This document shows positions 32,792-40,996 of a DNA stretch of 64,000 nucleotides, in pieces. The stretch is taken from positions 62,001-126,000 of the forward strand of contig JAIEPF010000010.1 in the NCBI GenBank assembly GCA_019749945.1, written 5' to 3'. The notes beneath the pieces were generated by a model. That model made no database searches. It was not told where the DNA came from and was given only the letters and a program-made list of their open reading frames with translations. How positions within the stretch are numbered: the stretch's first letter is position 1; every line of letters starts with the position of its first letter. The stretch comes from Burkholderiales bacterium (GTDB taxonomy: Bacteria; Pseudomonadota; Gammaproteobacteria; Burkholderiales; SG8-41). Both the position numbers and the translations under genes were made by a program.

Positions 32792-33693
32792 TGCGGATTC
32801 GAATCACGGCTGGCGTCCTGCTGCTGGCGCTGGCGGCAACGGCAGGGGCGCAGGATTTCGGCGATACCCCTTATGTGCAGACGCCGCAGAACGTTGTCGA
32901 TGCCATGCTCGAAACGGCAAAGGTGACCGACAGGGACTATGTGATCGACCTCGGTTCGGGTGACGGGCGCATGGTCATCACCGCGGCAAAAAAACGCGGC
33001 GCGCGCGGTTTCGGCGTCGACCTCGACAAGCGTCTGGTGAAACTGGCCAATGACAATGCGCGCAAGGCCGGTGTTGCCGACCGTGCGAAATTCTATGCCC
33101 GCGACCTGTTCGAGACCGACCTCAGCCCGGCGTCGGTGATCACCATTTACCTGCTGCCTGAAGTGAACCTGATGGCGCGCAGCAGGCTGCTGGCGCTGGC
33201 ACCGGGCACGCGCATCGTGTCGCATGACTACGGCATCGGCGACTGGCTGCCGGACATTGAATATGAGATGGATGCACCGGGCAAACCGGTCGGCCGTTCG
33301 CAGAAAAGCAGGGTTCTCTACTGGGTGGTGCCCGACCACGTTGCCGGGCGCTGGACCTGGCCGCTCGATATCGGCGGCCGGCAGCAGTGGCTGGAGCTTT
33401 CGCTCAGCCAGAATTTCCAGAAGCTGGAGGCCGCGGCGCGGCTCGATGGTCGCAGGGTGCCCGTCGAGCGCGCCACGCTGACGGGGCGCCAGGTCGAGGT
33501 CACTTTGCTGCTGCCCGAACGCGGTCGAGTCGTGTTCAGCGGGCGGCGCATCAACCAGGCCCTGGAGGGCGAGATGCGCAGCGTTGACGGCGGCGGCAAA
33601 CCCGCGGCCTGGAGCGCGGTGCGCATCGAAATCCAGGATCCGGCGCATGTCATGGCACCGCCGCCGGTGATCCGGGAATTTATGCCGCAATAA
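32791..33693 (+). CDS. Exported FAM173-like methyltransferase-fold protein, copy 3
   Basis: A 300-aa protein starting MRIRITAGVLLLALAATAGA at 32791, coupled to copy 2 by TGATG. The signal peptide ends near TAGAQ. Motifs: YVQTPQNVVDAML (Gln where most copies have Pro), VIDLGSGDGRMVITAAKK, GFGVDLDKRLV, YLLPEVNLMARSRLL (the LRP element is lost) and PGTRIVSHDYGIGDW. The C-terminal domain ends in a Pro-rich tail (HVMAPPPVIREFMPQ) not seen in the others. The tail and motif drift suggest functional divergence between copies. Confidence 0.72.
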   Translation: MRIRITAGVLLLALAATAGAQDFGDTPYVQTPQNVVDAMLETAKVTDRDYVIDLGSGDGRMVITAAKKRGARGFGVDLDKRLVKLANDNARKAGVADRAKFYARDLFETDLSPASVITIYLLPEVNLMARSRLLALAPGTRIVSHDYGIGDWLPDIEYEMDAPGKPVGRSQKSRVLYWVVPDHVAGRWTWPLDIGGRQQWLELSLSQNFQKLEAAARLDGRRVPVERATLTGRQVEVTLLLPERGRVVFSGRRINQALEGEMRSVDGGGKPAAWSAVRIEIQDPAHVMAPPPVIREFMPQ

Positions 33694-33711
33694 ACATGCC
33701 GCACCGGGATT

Positions 33712-34590
33712 ATGCGTAAGATATTGTTTTTAAAGACTATTTTAATTACCGCCGGGTTTGCGCTGCTGCTGCCTTTACAGGCCCGGGCGCAGCTGGCGCA
33801 ACCGCCGCACTGGCAGTTTGATGTGCCGTTTGTGCCGACGCCCTATGTGGTGATCGAGGAAATGCTACGGCTGGCCAATGTGACCCCGCAGGATTTTGTG
33901 ATGGATCTCGGTTCCGGCGACGGCCGCGTGCTGATCACGGCTGCAAAAAAATTCGGTGCGCGCGGCATCGGGGTCGATCTCGACGGCGAACTGGTTGCCG
34001 AGAGCATTGAGGCGGCGGCTGCGGCGGGTGTCGGTGAGCGCGTCAAGTTCCTGCAGCAGGATCTGTTCAAGACCGATATCAGCCAGGCGACGGTGATCAC
34101 CATGTACCTGCTGCCCGGCGTGATGATGCGTCTGCGTCCGCTGCTGCTCAACCTGAAGCCGGGGACGCGGCTGGTGTCGCACGACTTCCGGCTCGATGAC
34201 TGGAATCCGGATGCGACGACACAGATCCGCAAAAATGCCTTCCTGTGGATCGTACCGGCGAAGGTGGCGGGAAAATGGGACATGAAATTCACATTGCCCG
34301 GCGCTGATTCGTCCGCGAGCGCGCACTCCATCACGCTGGAGCTGCGGCAGAAATTCCAGGAAGTCGACGGTTTCGCCCGTTTCGACGGTCGTCATGCCCA
34401 GGTCTGGGGGTCGCGCCTGTCCGGCGACCGTCTGAGCTTTGTCATCGTCGATGACCGCGATCGCGACCACGAAGCCAGCCTTTATTTTGAGGGCCGTGTC
34501 AGCGGTGATGTGATCGAAGGCAGCTTCCGCCGCGGCACCGGCAACACGCAGACCGTGCACGGCTGGCGTGCCGTGCGCGCCGCGCCATGA
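33712..34590 (+). CDS. Exported FAM173-like methyltransferase-fold protein, copy 4
   Basis: A 292-aa protein with a signal peptide (KTILITAGFALLLPLQARAQ). Motifs: FVPTPYVVIEEMLRLANV, VMDLGSGDGRVLITAAKK, GIGVDLDGELV, YLLPGVMMRLRPLL, PGTRLVSHDFRLDDW and WIVPAKVAGKW. The C-terminal domain has LYFEGRVSGDVIEGSF. The spacing GVMMRLRP, with MM before the LRP element, differs from the NLxLRP of copies 2, 5 and 6. Stop and next start overlap by four bases (ATGA). Confidence 0.72.
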   Translation: MRKILFLKTILITAGFALLLPLQARAQLAQPPHWQFDVPFVPTPYVVIEEMLRLANVTPQDFVMDLGSGDGRVLITAAKKFGARGIGVDLDGELVAESIEAAAAAGVGERVKFLQQDLFKTDISQATVITMYLLPGVMMRLRPLLLNLKPGTRLVSHDFRLDDWNPDATTQIRKNAFLWIVPAKVAGKWDMKFTLPGADSSASAHSITLELRQKFQEVDGFARFDGRHAQVWGSRLSGDRLSFVIVDDRDRDHEASLYFEGRVSGDVIEGSFRRGTGNTQTVHGWRAVRAAP

Positions 34591-35447
34591 TCGCGCTGCT
34601 GCGACGCTGCGGGGCCATCGCGCTGGCGGCGCTGTGCTGGCAGGCTGTCGCGGTGCGGGCGTCCGACGTGCCGTACGTGCCGACGCCGATGAACGTGGTG
34701 GACGCGATGCTCGTCCTCGGCGGCGTCGGCCCCGGGGATTACCTGATCGACCTCGGCTCAGGAGACGGCCGCATTTCGATCCGTGCCGCGACCCGCTTCG
34801 GCACCCCCGGCATGGGGGTGGATATTGACGACCGGCTGGTGCGCCTGGCGCAGGCCGAAGCGCAAAAGCAGGGCGTTGCCGGAAAAGTGGCGTTTGCCGC
34901 GCGCAACCTGTTTGACACCGACTTGAGCCGTGCCACGGTGATCACCGCGTACCTGCTGCATTCGGTGAACCTGCGTCTGCGGCCGATGCTGTTCGAACAG
35001 CTGAAACCCGGCACGCGCGTCGTGAGCCATGATTTCGACTTCGCCGACTGGCCGCCCGACCAGAAAATCACCATCGATGTGCCGGACAAGGTCTACGGAC
35101 CGCCGCGCAGCGATATCATGCTGTGGGTGATCCCCGCCAACTTCGCCGGCGTCTGGCAGTGGTCGCTGCCGGGCAGCCCGGTTTACGAGGCGCGCCTCGA
35201 GCAGAAATTCCAGATGCTGGTGGGCGCGGCGATGGCGCAGGGCCAGCCCCTGTCGCTGGCCGCGGCGCAGGTCAAGGGCGACACGGTGAGTTTCACGCTC
35301 AACGGCGCGGCGGGTGTCCAGCGCTACAGCGGGCGCATCGACGGCAATGTGATCAGCGGTGAAGTGGTGCCGCGCAGCGGCGAGCGTACATTGCCGTGGC
35401 GGGCGGAACGGATTAAAACGGGAACAATCAACATCGGCGGCATGTAG
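34587..35447 (+). CDS. Exported FAM173-like methyltransferase-fold protein, copy 5
   Basis: A 286-aa protein coupled to copy 4 by ATGA. The signal-type N-terminus is MIALLRRCGAIALAALCWQA; it has a Cys but no valid lipobox, so periplasmic rather than lipoprotein. Motifs: YVPTPMNVVDAML, LIDLGSGDGRISIRAATR, GMGVDIDDRLV, PGTRVVSHDFDFADW, WVIPANFAGVW and YSGRIDGNVISGEV. The usual YLLP is YLLH here (AYLLHSVNLRLRP). This is the most altered copy at that motif, the position corresponding to the substrate-side motif IV of class I methyltransferases. Confidence 0.72.
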   Translation: MIALLRRCGAIALAALCWQAVAVRASDVPYVPTPMNVVDAMLVLGGVGPGDYLIDLGSGDGRISIRAATRFGTPGMGVDIDDRLVRLAQAEAQKQGVAGKVAFAARNLFDTDLSRATVITAYLLHSVNLRLRPMLFEQLKPGTRVVSHDFDFADWPPDQKITIDVPDKVYGPPRSDIMLWVIPANFAGVWQWSLPGSPVYEARLEQKFQMLVGAAMAQGQPLSLAAAQVKGDTVSFTLNGAAGVQRYSGRIDGNVISGEVVPRSGERTLPWRAERIKTGTINIGGM

Positions 35448-35490
35448 CCTGGCGACATGACGCGGTCGGCAGTTCAATCAAGGAGCGGTG

Positions 35491-36408
35491 ATGAAAATGG
35501 CAAGTCTGAAAATCATGAAAGTGCTGGGCAGCGCGGCGCTGGTGGCGGGTGCACTGGCGTTGCCGGCGGCAGCGCAGGAAGGCCGCGGCGACGTGGTCTA
35601 TGTGCCGACGCCGCAGATTGTCGTCGATACCATGCTGCAAATGGCTAAAATCGGCCCCAAGGATTTCCTCATCGACCTGGGTTCCGGTGACGGCCGTTTT
35701 GTCATCACTGCGGCCTCCAAATACGGGGCCAGTGCTTTCGGCGTCGATCTCGATACCTACCTGCTGAAACTCGCCAACCAGAATGCGCAGAAGGCCGGCG
35801 TCACCGACAAGGTGCGTTTCATCGAGGAAAACCTGTTCACCACCGACCTGTCGCGGGCGACCGTGATCAGCACCTATCTGCTGCCGGAGATGAATTTGAG
35901 GCTGCGGCCCAAGTTCATGGCTCTGAAGCCGGGCACGCGCATCGTGACCCATGACTATCACCTCGGCGACTGGGAACCGGACGAGCAGCGCGAACTGATC
36001 GTGCCCGAGAAAAAAGTCGGCAACCCCGGCATCAGTTACCTGTTCTCCTATGTGGTGCCGGCGCGGGTTCCCGGCAAATGGCAGTCGCTGGTCAACATCG
36101 GCGGCCGTGACACGCCGCTGGAGTTCAACCTGCAGCAGGAATTCCAGGAAGTCGAGGGCAAGGTCGAAATCCGCGATCGCATCGTTGACCTTCGCGGCCG
36201 CATCATGGGTGAGAGCATACGCATGGTGGCAGCCGCCCGCGATGGCCTGCCGCGCCACGAGTTCAGCGGGCAGATCGGCGACGGCACCATCAAGGGCACC
36301 CTGGTCATCGGGGAAGGCACCGGGCGGCAGCAGCTGCCGTGGAGCGCGAGGCAGATTCAGCGCGGCGAACTGAAACGCGCCGCGGACGAACTGCCGGAAG
36401 TGAAATAG
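35491..36408 (+). CDS. Exported FAM173-like methyltransferase-fold protein, copy 6
   Basis: A 305-aa protein. ATG 35491 lies 5 bases after AAGGAG; a GTG at 35488 is less likely. The signal peptide ends ALPAAAQ. Motifs: YVPTPQIVVDTMLQMAKI, LIDLGSGDGRFVITAASK, AFGVDLDTYLL, YLLPEMNLRLRPKF, PGTRIVTHDYHLGDW and YVVPARVPGKW. The C-terminal domain has FSGQIGDGTIKGTL. Last of the array; 53 bases later the APC permease gene begins on the same strand, probably in the same transcript. Confidence 0.72.
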   Translation: MKMASLKIMKVLGSAALVAGALALPAAAQEGRGDVVYVPTPQIVVDTMLQMAKIGPKDFLIDLGSGDGRFVITAASKYGASAFGVDLDTYLLKLANQNAQKAGVTDKVRFIEENLFTTDLSRATVISTYLLPEMNLRLRPKFMALKPGTRIVTHDYHLGDWEPDEQRELIVPEKKVGNPGISYLFSYVVPARVPGKWQSLVNIGGRDTPLEFNLQQEFQEVEGKVEIRDRIVDLRGRIMGESIRMVAAARDGLPRHEFSGQIGDGTIKGTLVIGEGTGRQQLPWSARQIQRGELKRAADELPEVK

Positions 36409-36461
36409 ATGCGGAAAAACAACCGGCCGGAAACCAATCCGGTCGTCGAGGAGAAGATCGC

Positions 36462-37808
36462 ATGAGCAGCCCGAACAGCGCAGCAGCGCCGCGCCAGACC
36501 CTGTCCGTCACCGATGCCTGCGCGATGATTGTCGGCCTGATCGTCGGCGCCGGCATTTTCGGCACGCCGTCCATCGTCGCCGGCGCCGTCGGCGGCGAGG
36601 CCACGCTGTACGCGGTGTGGATCGCCGGCGGCATTTTTTCGATCATCGGCGCGCTGTGTTATGCCGAGCTGGCCACGGCCTTTCCCTCGGCGGGCGGTGA
36701 ATATCACTTCATCCAGCGCGCCTTCGGCCGTTCGCCGGCCTTTCTCTACGGCTGGGCGCGGATGACGGTGATTGTGGCCGGCTCGATCGCGGTGTTTGCC
36801 TACCTGTTCGGCGATTACATGTCGCGGGTGGTCAATCTCGGTCCCCATTCATCGCCGATCTGGGCGGCCCTCGTGGTGGTGGTGCTGACCTATGTGAATT
36901 ACCGCGGCATCCGCGAGGGCAAGACCACGCAGAACATCTTTACCGTGCTCGAAGTCGGCGGCCTGGTGCTGATCGTTGTCGCCGGACTTTTTTTCGCGGC
37001 GCCGCCGCAGGCCGCGGTGCCGGCGGCCGCAGGCGCCGGCCAGCCTTGGTACATGGGGGCGGGCATCGGCTCGGCAATGATTTTTGTTTTGTTCACCTTC
37101 GGCGGCTGGAATGATGCCGCGTATATTTCCGCCGAAGTGCGCGACCGCGACCGCAACATGGCGCGTGCGCTGCTGCTGGCGATCAGCGTGGTGACATTGC
37201 TCTACCTGCTGGTCAACCTGGCGTACCTGAAAGGCCTCGGTTACGACGCAATGGCGCGTTCGGACGCGGTCGCAGCCGATCTGCTGAAGGCGGTGTGGGG
37301 AGGAGCCGGGGAAAAACTGATCGCGATCATGATTGCCATCGCCGCGCTGACTTCGGTCAATGGTTCGATGATCGTCGGTGCACGATCCAATTATGCGCTC
37401 GGCCGCGACTGGCCGATGCTGGCTTACCTCGGGCGCTGGGACGAGGCCAGCGGTTCGCCGAAAAACGCGATGCTGGTGCAGGGCGTGATTGCGCTGGCCC
37501 TGGTGGGTTTCGGTGCGATCCAGAATTCCGGATTCAAGGGGCTGGTCGAATATTCGCTGCCGGTGTTCTGGGGCTTTTTCCTGCTGACCGGCATCGCGCT
37601 GTTTGTGCTGCGCCTGAAGGAGCCCGCAGCGCCGCGCCCGTTCAAGGTGCCGCTCTATCCGCTGCTGCCCGCCGTGTTCGTGCTGATGTGTGCTTATCTG
37701 CTGTATTCCAGCCTGACCTATCACGGCAGTCATGCGCTGGTCGGGCTGGGCGTGCTGGCGGTTGGTGCGGTGGTGCTGCTGGCTGCCCGGGCCCACAAAA
37801 ATAATTAA
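36462..37808 (+). CDS. APC-family amino acid permease
   Basis: A 448-aa transporter, start ATG 36462 behind GAGGAGA. About 12 hydrophobic segments. TM1 carries the unwound substrate-site motif IVGLIVGAGIFGTPS, and GGEATLYAVWIAGG and CYAELATAFPSAGGEYHF follow as typical APC elements. Substrate class is amino acids or amines; the exact one is unknown. It closes the methyltransferase-like operon. That invites the idea that it moves an amino acid or amine connected with their activity, but this is inference. A long hairpin follows at 37838-37863. Confidence 0.85.
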   Translation: MSSPNSAAAPRQTLSVTDACAMIVGLIVGAGIFGTPSIVAGAVGGEATLYAVWIAGGIFSIIGALCYAELATAFPSAGGEYHFIQRAFGRSPAFLYGWARMTVIVAGSIAVFAYLFGDYMSRVVNLGPHSSPIWAALVVVVLTYVNYRGIREGKTTQNIFTVLEVGGLVLIVVAGLFFAAPPQAAVPAAAGAGQPWYMGAGIGSAMIFVLFTFGGWNDAAYISAEVRDRDRNMARALLLAISVVTLLYLLVNLAYLKGLGYDAMARSDAVAADLLKAVWGGAGEKLIAIMIAIAALTSVNGSMIVGARSNYALGRDWPMLAYLGRWDEASGSPKNAMLVQGVIALALVGFGAIQNSGFKGLVEYSLPVFWGFFLLTGIALFVLRLKEPAAPRPFKVPLYPLLPAVFVLMCAYLLYSSLTYHGSHALVGLGVLAVGAVVLLAARAHKNN

Positions 37809-37811
37809 TAA

Positions 37812-37824
37812 AATCAATAAGTTA
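37812..37824 (+). promoter_or_regulatory. IHF-like site upstream of htpG
   Basis: AATCAATAAGTTA matches WATCAANNNNTTR exactly in the AT-rich block after the APC permease stop. Role inferred. Confidence 0.35.
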
Positions 37825-37837
37825 TAAATATTTTCGG

Positions 37838-37863
37838 ACTGCCGGCGGCAACCCGCCGGCAGT
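37838..37863 (+). terminator. Strong hairpin after the permease gene
   Basis: ACTGCCGGCGG (37838-37848) pairs perfectly with CCGCCGGCAGT (37853-37863) around a CAAC loop, an 11-bp stem. There is no T-run, so it may stabilise the mRNA end or act with Rho. Confidence 0.5.
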
Positions 37864-37874
37864 GTTCCGCCGCG

Positions 37875-37903
37875 CTTGAAATCCGCCGCGACCGGCCCCA
37901 CCT
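37875..37903 (+). promoter_or_regulatory. Sigma-32 (RpoH) heat-shock promoter for htpG
   Basis: CTTGAAA at 37875-37881 is a perfect sigma-32 -35 box. CCCCACCT at 37896-37903 matches the -10 consensus CCCCATNT at seven of eight positions, with a 14-base spacer. Transcription would start about 30 bases before the htpG ATG at 37942. Confidence 0.8.
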
Positions 37904-37941
37904 CTGCTCCACCGTTTTTGTTCACCCTTTCCGGAGTTGCC

Positions 37942-39891
37942 ATGGCCGAAACTGCCAATACCGATACCAGCGATACCAGCGCCGATACGACAAAGCCCCG
38001 CAAGGAAACCCTGGGTTTCCAGGCCGAGGTCAAACAGCTGCTGCAGCTGATGATCCATTCCCTGTACAGCAACAAGGAAATTTTCCTGCGTGAGCTGGTC
38101 TCCAACGCGTCGGATGCCTGCGACAAGCTGCGCTTCGAGGCGCTGACCGACAAGGCATTGCTGGAGAATGATGCCGAGCTGAAAATTCGCGTCGCCTTCG
38201 ATCCGAAGGCACGTACGGTGACTGTCAGCGACAACGGCATCGGCATGTCGCGCGAGGAAGTCATTGCCAACGTCGGCACCATCGCCCGTTCCGGCACCCG
38301 CGAATTCCTCGCCAAACTGACCGGCGATGCGGCCAAGGATGCGAACCTGATCGGCCAGTTCGGCGTCGGGTTTTATTCCTCATTTGTCGTCGCCGACCGC
38401 GTCACGCTGGTGACGCGCCGTGCCGGCCTTGCAGCTGAGCTGGGGGTGCGCTGGGAATCCGACGGCGGTGGTGAATACTCGCTGGAGACCGTGGTCAAGG
38501 CCGAGCGCGGCACCGAGGTCACGCTGCACCTGCGGGAAACCGAGGATGAGTTCGCCGATGGCACGCGGCTGCGTGCGATTTTGCGCAAGTATTCCGACCA
38601 CATCACGCTGCCGATCCTGATGAAGGAAGAGGAGTGGGACAAGGATTCCGGCAAATACCGCAGCACCGGCAAGGACGAAACCGTCAACCAGGCCAGTGCG
38701 TTGTGGGCGCGGCCGAAGTCCGAAATTTCCGATGACCAGTACATCGAGTTCTACAAGCATGTCTCGCATGATTTCGAGGCGCCGCTGGTCTGGTCGCACA
38801 ACAAGGTCGAGGGGCGCAAGGAATACACGCAGCTGCTCTACATCCCCTCGCGCGCGCCCTTCGATTTGTGGGACCGCGAGCAGCGGCGCGGCATCAAGCT
38901 CTATGTGCGGCGCGTGTTCATCATGGACGACGCCGAAAACCTGATGCCGCATTACCTGCGCTTTGTGCGCGGCGTCATCGATTCCGGCGATCTGCCGCTG
39001 AATGTATCGCGTGAAATCCTGCAGGAATCAAAGGACATCGAAACCATACGCGCGGCCTCGGTCAAGCGCGTGCTGTCGATGATCGAGGATCTCGCGGAAA
39101 ACCAGAAGGAGAAATTCGCCAAATTCTGGAAGGAATTCGGCCGCGTGTTCAAGGAGGGTATCGGCGAAGACCATGCCAACCGTGACCGCATCGCGAAGCT
39201 GCTGCGTTTTGCCTCGACACTGAAAGACACCGCCGACGAGGAGGTGTCGCTGACGGATTACGTGGCGCGGATGAAGCCCGGGCAGGAGAAGATTTATTAC
39301 GTGACTGCGGAATCGTTTGTTGCCGCCAAGGCCAGCCCGCACCTCGAAGTGCTGCGCAAGAAGGGCGTCGAAGTGCTGTTGCTGTCGGAGCGGGTCGATG
39401 AATGGATGATGTCCTTCCTCACCGAGTTCGAAGGCAAGCCCCTGCAGTCGGTGGCGCGCGGCGCGCTCGACCTCGGCAAGCTTGAGGACGAGGCCGAGAA
39501 AAAGGCGCAGACGGCCGCGGCCGAGCAGCACAAGGCGCTGACCGAACGCATCACCAAGGCGCTGGGGGAGCGGGTCAAGGAAGTGCGCGTGACCCTGCGC
39601 CTGACCGAGTCACCGGCCTGCCTGGTGGCGGATGAACACGACATGACCGCCGGTCTGCAGCGCATGCTCAAAGCCGCCGGGCAGAAAGTGCCGATGGCCA
39701 AACCCATACTTGAAATCAATGCCGAACATCCGCTGCTGCAGCGCCTGCAGGCGGAAACCGATGATGCGCGGTTCGGCGATTTTGCCGCGGTGCTGTTCGA
39801 TCAGTCGCTGCTGGCCGAAGGCGGCCAGCTCGAGGATCCGGCGGGTTTCGTCAAACGGCTGAACCAGCTGATGCTGGCAATGGGCAAGTAA
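37942..39891 (+). CDS. htpG: Molecular chaperone HtpG (Hsp90)
   Basis: A 649-aa Hsp90. I start at ATG 37942 ([20 protein letters not shown]), downstream of the heat-shock promoter. The GHKL ATPase domain shows [43 protein letters not shown] and [16 protein letters not shown]. The middle domain has the catalytic Arg region [13 protein letters not shown]. There is no C-terminal MEEVD, as expected in bacteria. Length is about 25 residues longer than E. coli HtpG owing to the Thr/Asp-rich start. Confidence 0.95.
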   Translation: MAETANTDTSDTSADTTKPRKETLGFQAEVKQLLQLMIHSLYSNKEIFLRELVSNASDACDKLRFEALTDKALLENDAELKIRVAFDPKARTVTVSDNGIGMSREEVIANVGTIARSGTREFLAKLTGDAAKDANLIGQFGVGFYSSFVVADRVTLVTRRAGLAAELGVRWESDGGGEYSLETVVKAERGTEVTLHLRETEDEFADGTRLRAILRKYSDHITLPILMKEEEWDKDSGKYRSTGKDETVNQASALWARPKSEISDDQYIEFYKHVSHDFEAPLVWSHNKVEGRKEYTQLLYIPSRAPFDLWDREQRRGIKLYVRRVFIMDDAENLMPHYLRFVRGVIDSGDLPLNVSREILQESKDIETIRAASVKRVLSMIEDLAENQKEKFAKFWKEFGRVFKEGIGEDHANRDRIAKLLRFASTLKDTADEEVSLTDYVARMKPGQEKIYYVTAESFVAAKASPHLEVLRKKGVEVLLLSERVDEWMMSFLTEFEGKPLQSVARGALDLGKLEDEAEKKAQTAAAEQHKALTERITKALGERVKEVRVTLRLTESPACLVADEHDMTAGLQRMLKAAGQKVPMAKPILEINAEHPLLQRLQAETDDARFGDFAAVLFDQSLLAEGGQLEDPAGFVKRLNQLMLAMGK

Positions 39892-40080
39892 GGCATCACT
39901 CGGCCGTCGGCAATCGGGCTGTCAGCCTTGGTGACGCGGGCAGGCGGCCCGCTTTGGGTCCGGTAGTCCGGCCAAGTTATTGAAATTATGATTTAATTGT
40001 GTCCGGATTGCGGCCGCTGACAATGCCGCAACCCGTGCCGGGCATTATGGCCCGGCATGCCGCTGTAGCCGGAACATGGA

Positions 40081-40983
40081 ATGACTTTCAAGACAAAGCC
40101 GTCGGGAAATGCCGCAGCGCCCGGAAGCGAGGATGCGGGCGGCCGTGCATCGAGGCCGCGCGACAACACGCGGTTCCGCGAGCTGGAAGAGTTGCTGCGG
40201 ATTATCGAGACCCGCTCGGTGCAGCCGGTATTCCAGCCGATCCTGGCTTTCGGCACCGGCGAGATCCTGGCGTACGAGGGCCTGATCCGCGGGCCGGATG
40301 GCAGCCCGCTGCATACCCCCACCAAACTCTTCGATGCCGCCACCCGCGCCGGCCAGCTGATCGAACTGAACATGCTGTGTGCGCTGAAAGTGGTGCGCCA
40401 GTATGCGAGGCTGGGGCTGCAGCAGCAGCTGTTTCTCAATGTGACGCCGCAGACCGTGCTCGATGTGCGCGACGATGTGCAGCGCATCAGCCGCTTCATC
40501 CGGGACTGCGGGATAGATATCGCGCAAGTCACGATCGAGCTCACGGAAAGCCAGTACATTTCCGACCGGTCGATTTTTCGCGATGCGCTGATGCTGTTTC
40601 GCAAGGCGGGGTTCCGGGTGGCGCTGGATGACCTCGGCGAAGGCTTCTCAAGCCTGCGGCTGTGGTCCGAACTGCAGCCGGATTTCGTCAAGATTGACAT
40701 GCACTTTGTGCAGGGCGTCAGTGCGGATGAGGTCAAGTATCATTTTCTCAAATCGCTGCAGCACATCGCGGAGGGCTGCGGCTCATCGCTGGTCGCCGAA
40801 GGCGTGGAAACCATGGCCGACTTCTGCATACTCCGCGATCTGGGCATCGACAATGCACAGGGTTTCCTGATCGGCCGCGCCGCGAAGCAGCCTGTCAAAC
40901 GCATCCCCGGAGAGGTGTCCGAACTGATCGGAACCGGCAGCGCACCGCTGTTTCCGCAGGCAGCGCCGCGGCAGGAGGGCTGA
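40081..40983 (+). CDS. EAL-domain c-di-GMP phosphodiesterase
   Basis: A 300-aa stand-alone EAL protein with a charged 35-residue N-terminal tail and no membrane segment. Motif I is YEGLIRG (EGL instead of EAL; the catalytic Glu is kept). Other catalytic elements are present: LNVTP, IELTES, ALDDLGEGFSSL, FVKIDMHFV, VAEGVET, NAQGFLIG. It should therefore hydrolyse c-di-GMP, although DDLGEG replaces the common DDFGTG loop and dimer activation could differ. Convergent with the GGDEF-EAL gene, 13 bases apart. Confidence 0.85.
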   Translation: MTFKTKPSGNAAAPGSEDAGGRASRPRDNTRFRELEELLRIIETRSVQPVFQPILAFGTGEILAYEGLIRGPDGSPLHTPTKLFDAATRAGQLIELNMLCALKVVRQYARLGLQQQLFLNVTPQTVLDVRDDVQRISRFIRDCGIDIAQVTIELTESQYISDRSIFRDALMLFRKAGFRVALDDLGEGFSSLRLWSELQPDFVKIDMHFVQGVSADEVKYHFLKSLQHIAEGCGSSLVAEGVETMADFCILRDLGIDNAQGFLIGRAAKQPVKRIPGEVSELIGTGSAPLFPQAAPRQEG

Positions 40984-40996
40984 GCGGCCGCGCAGC

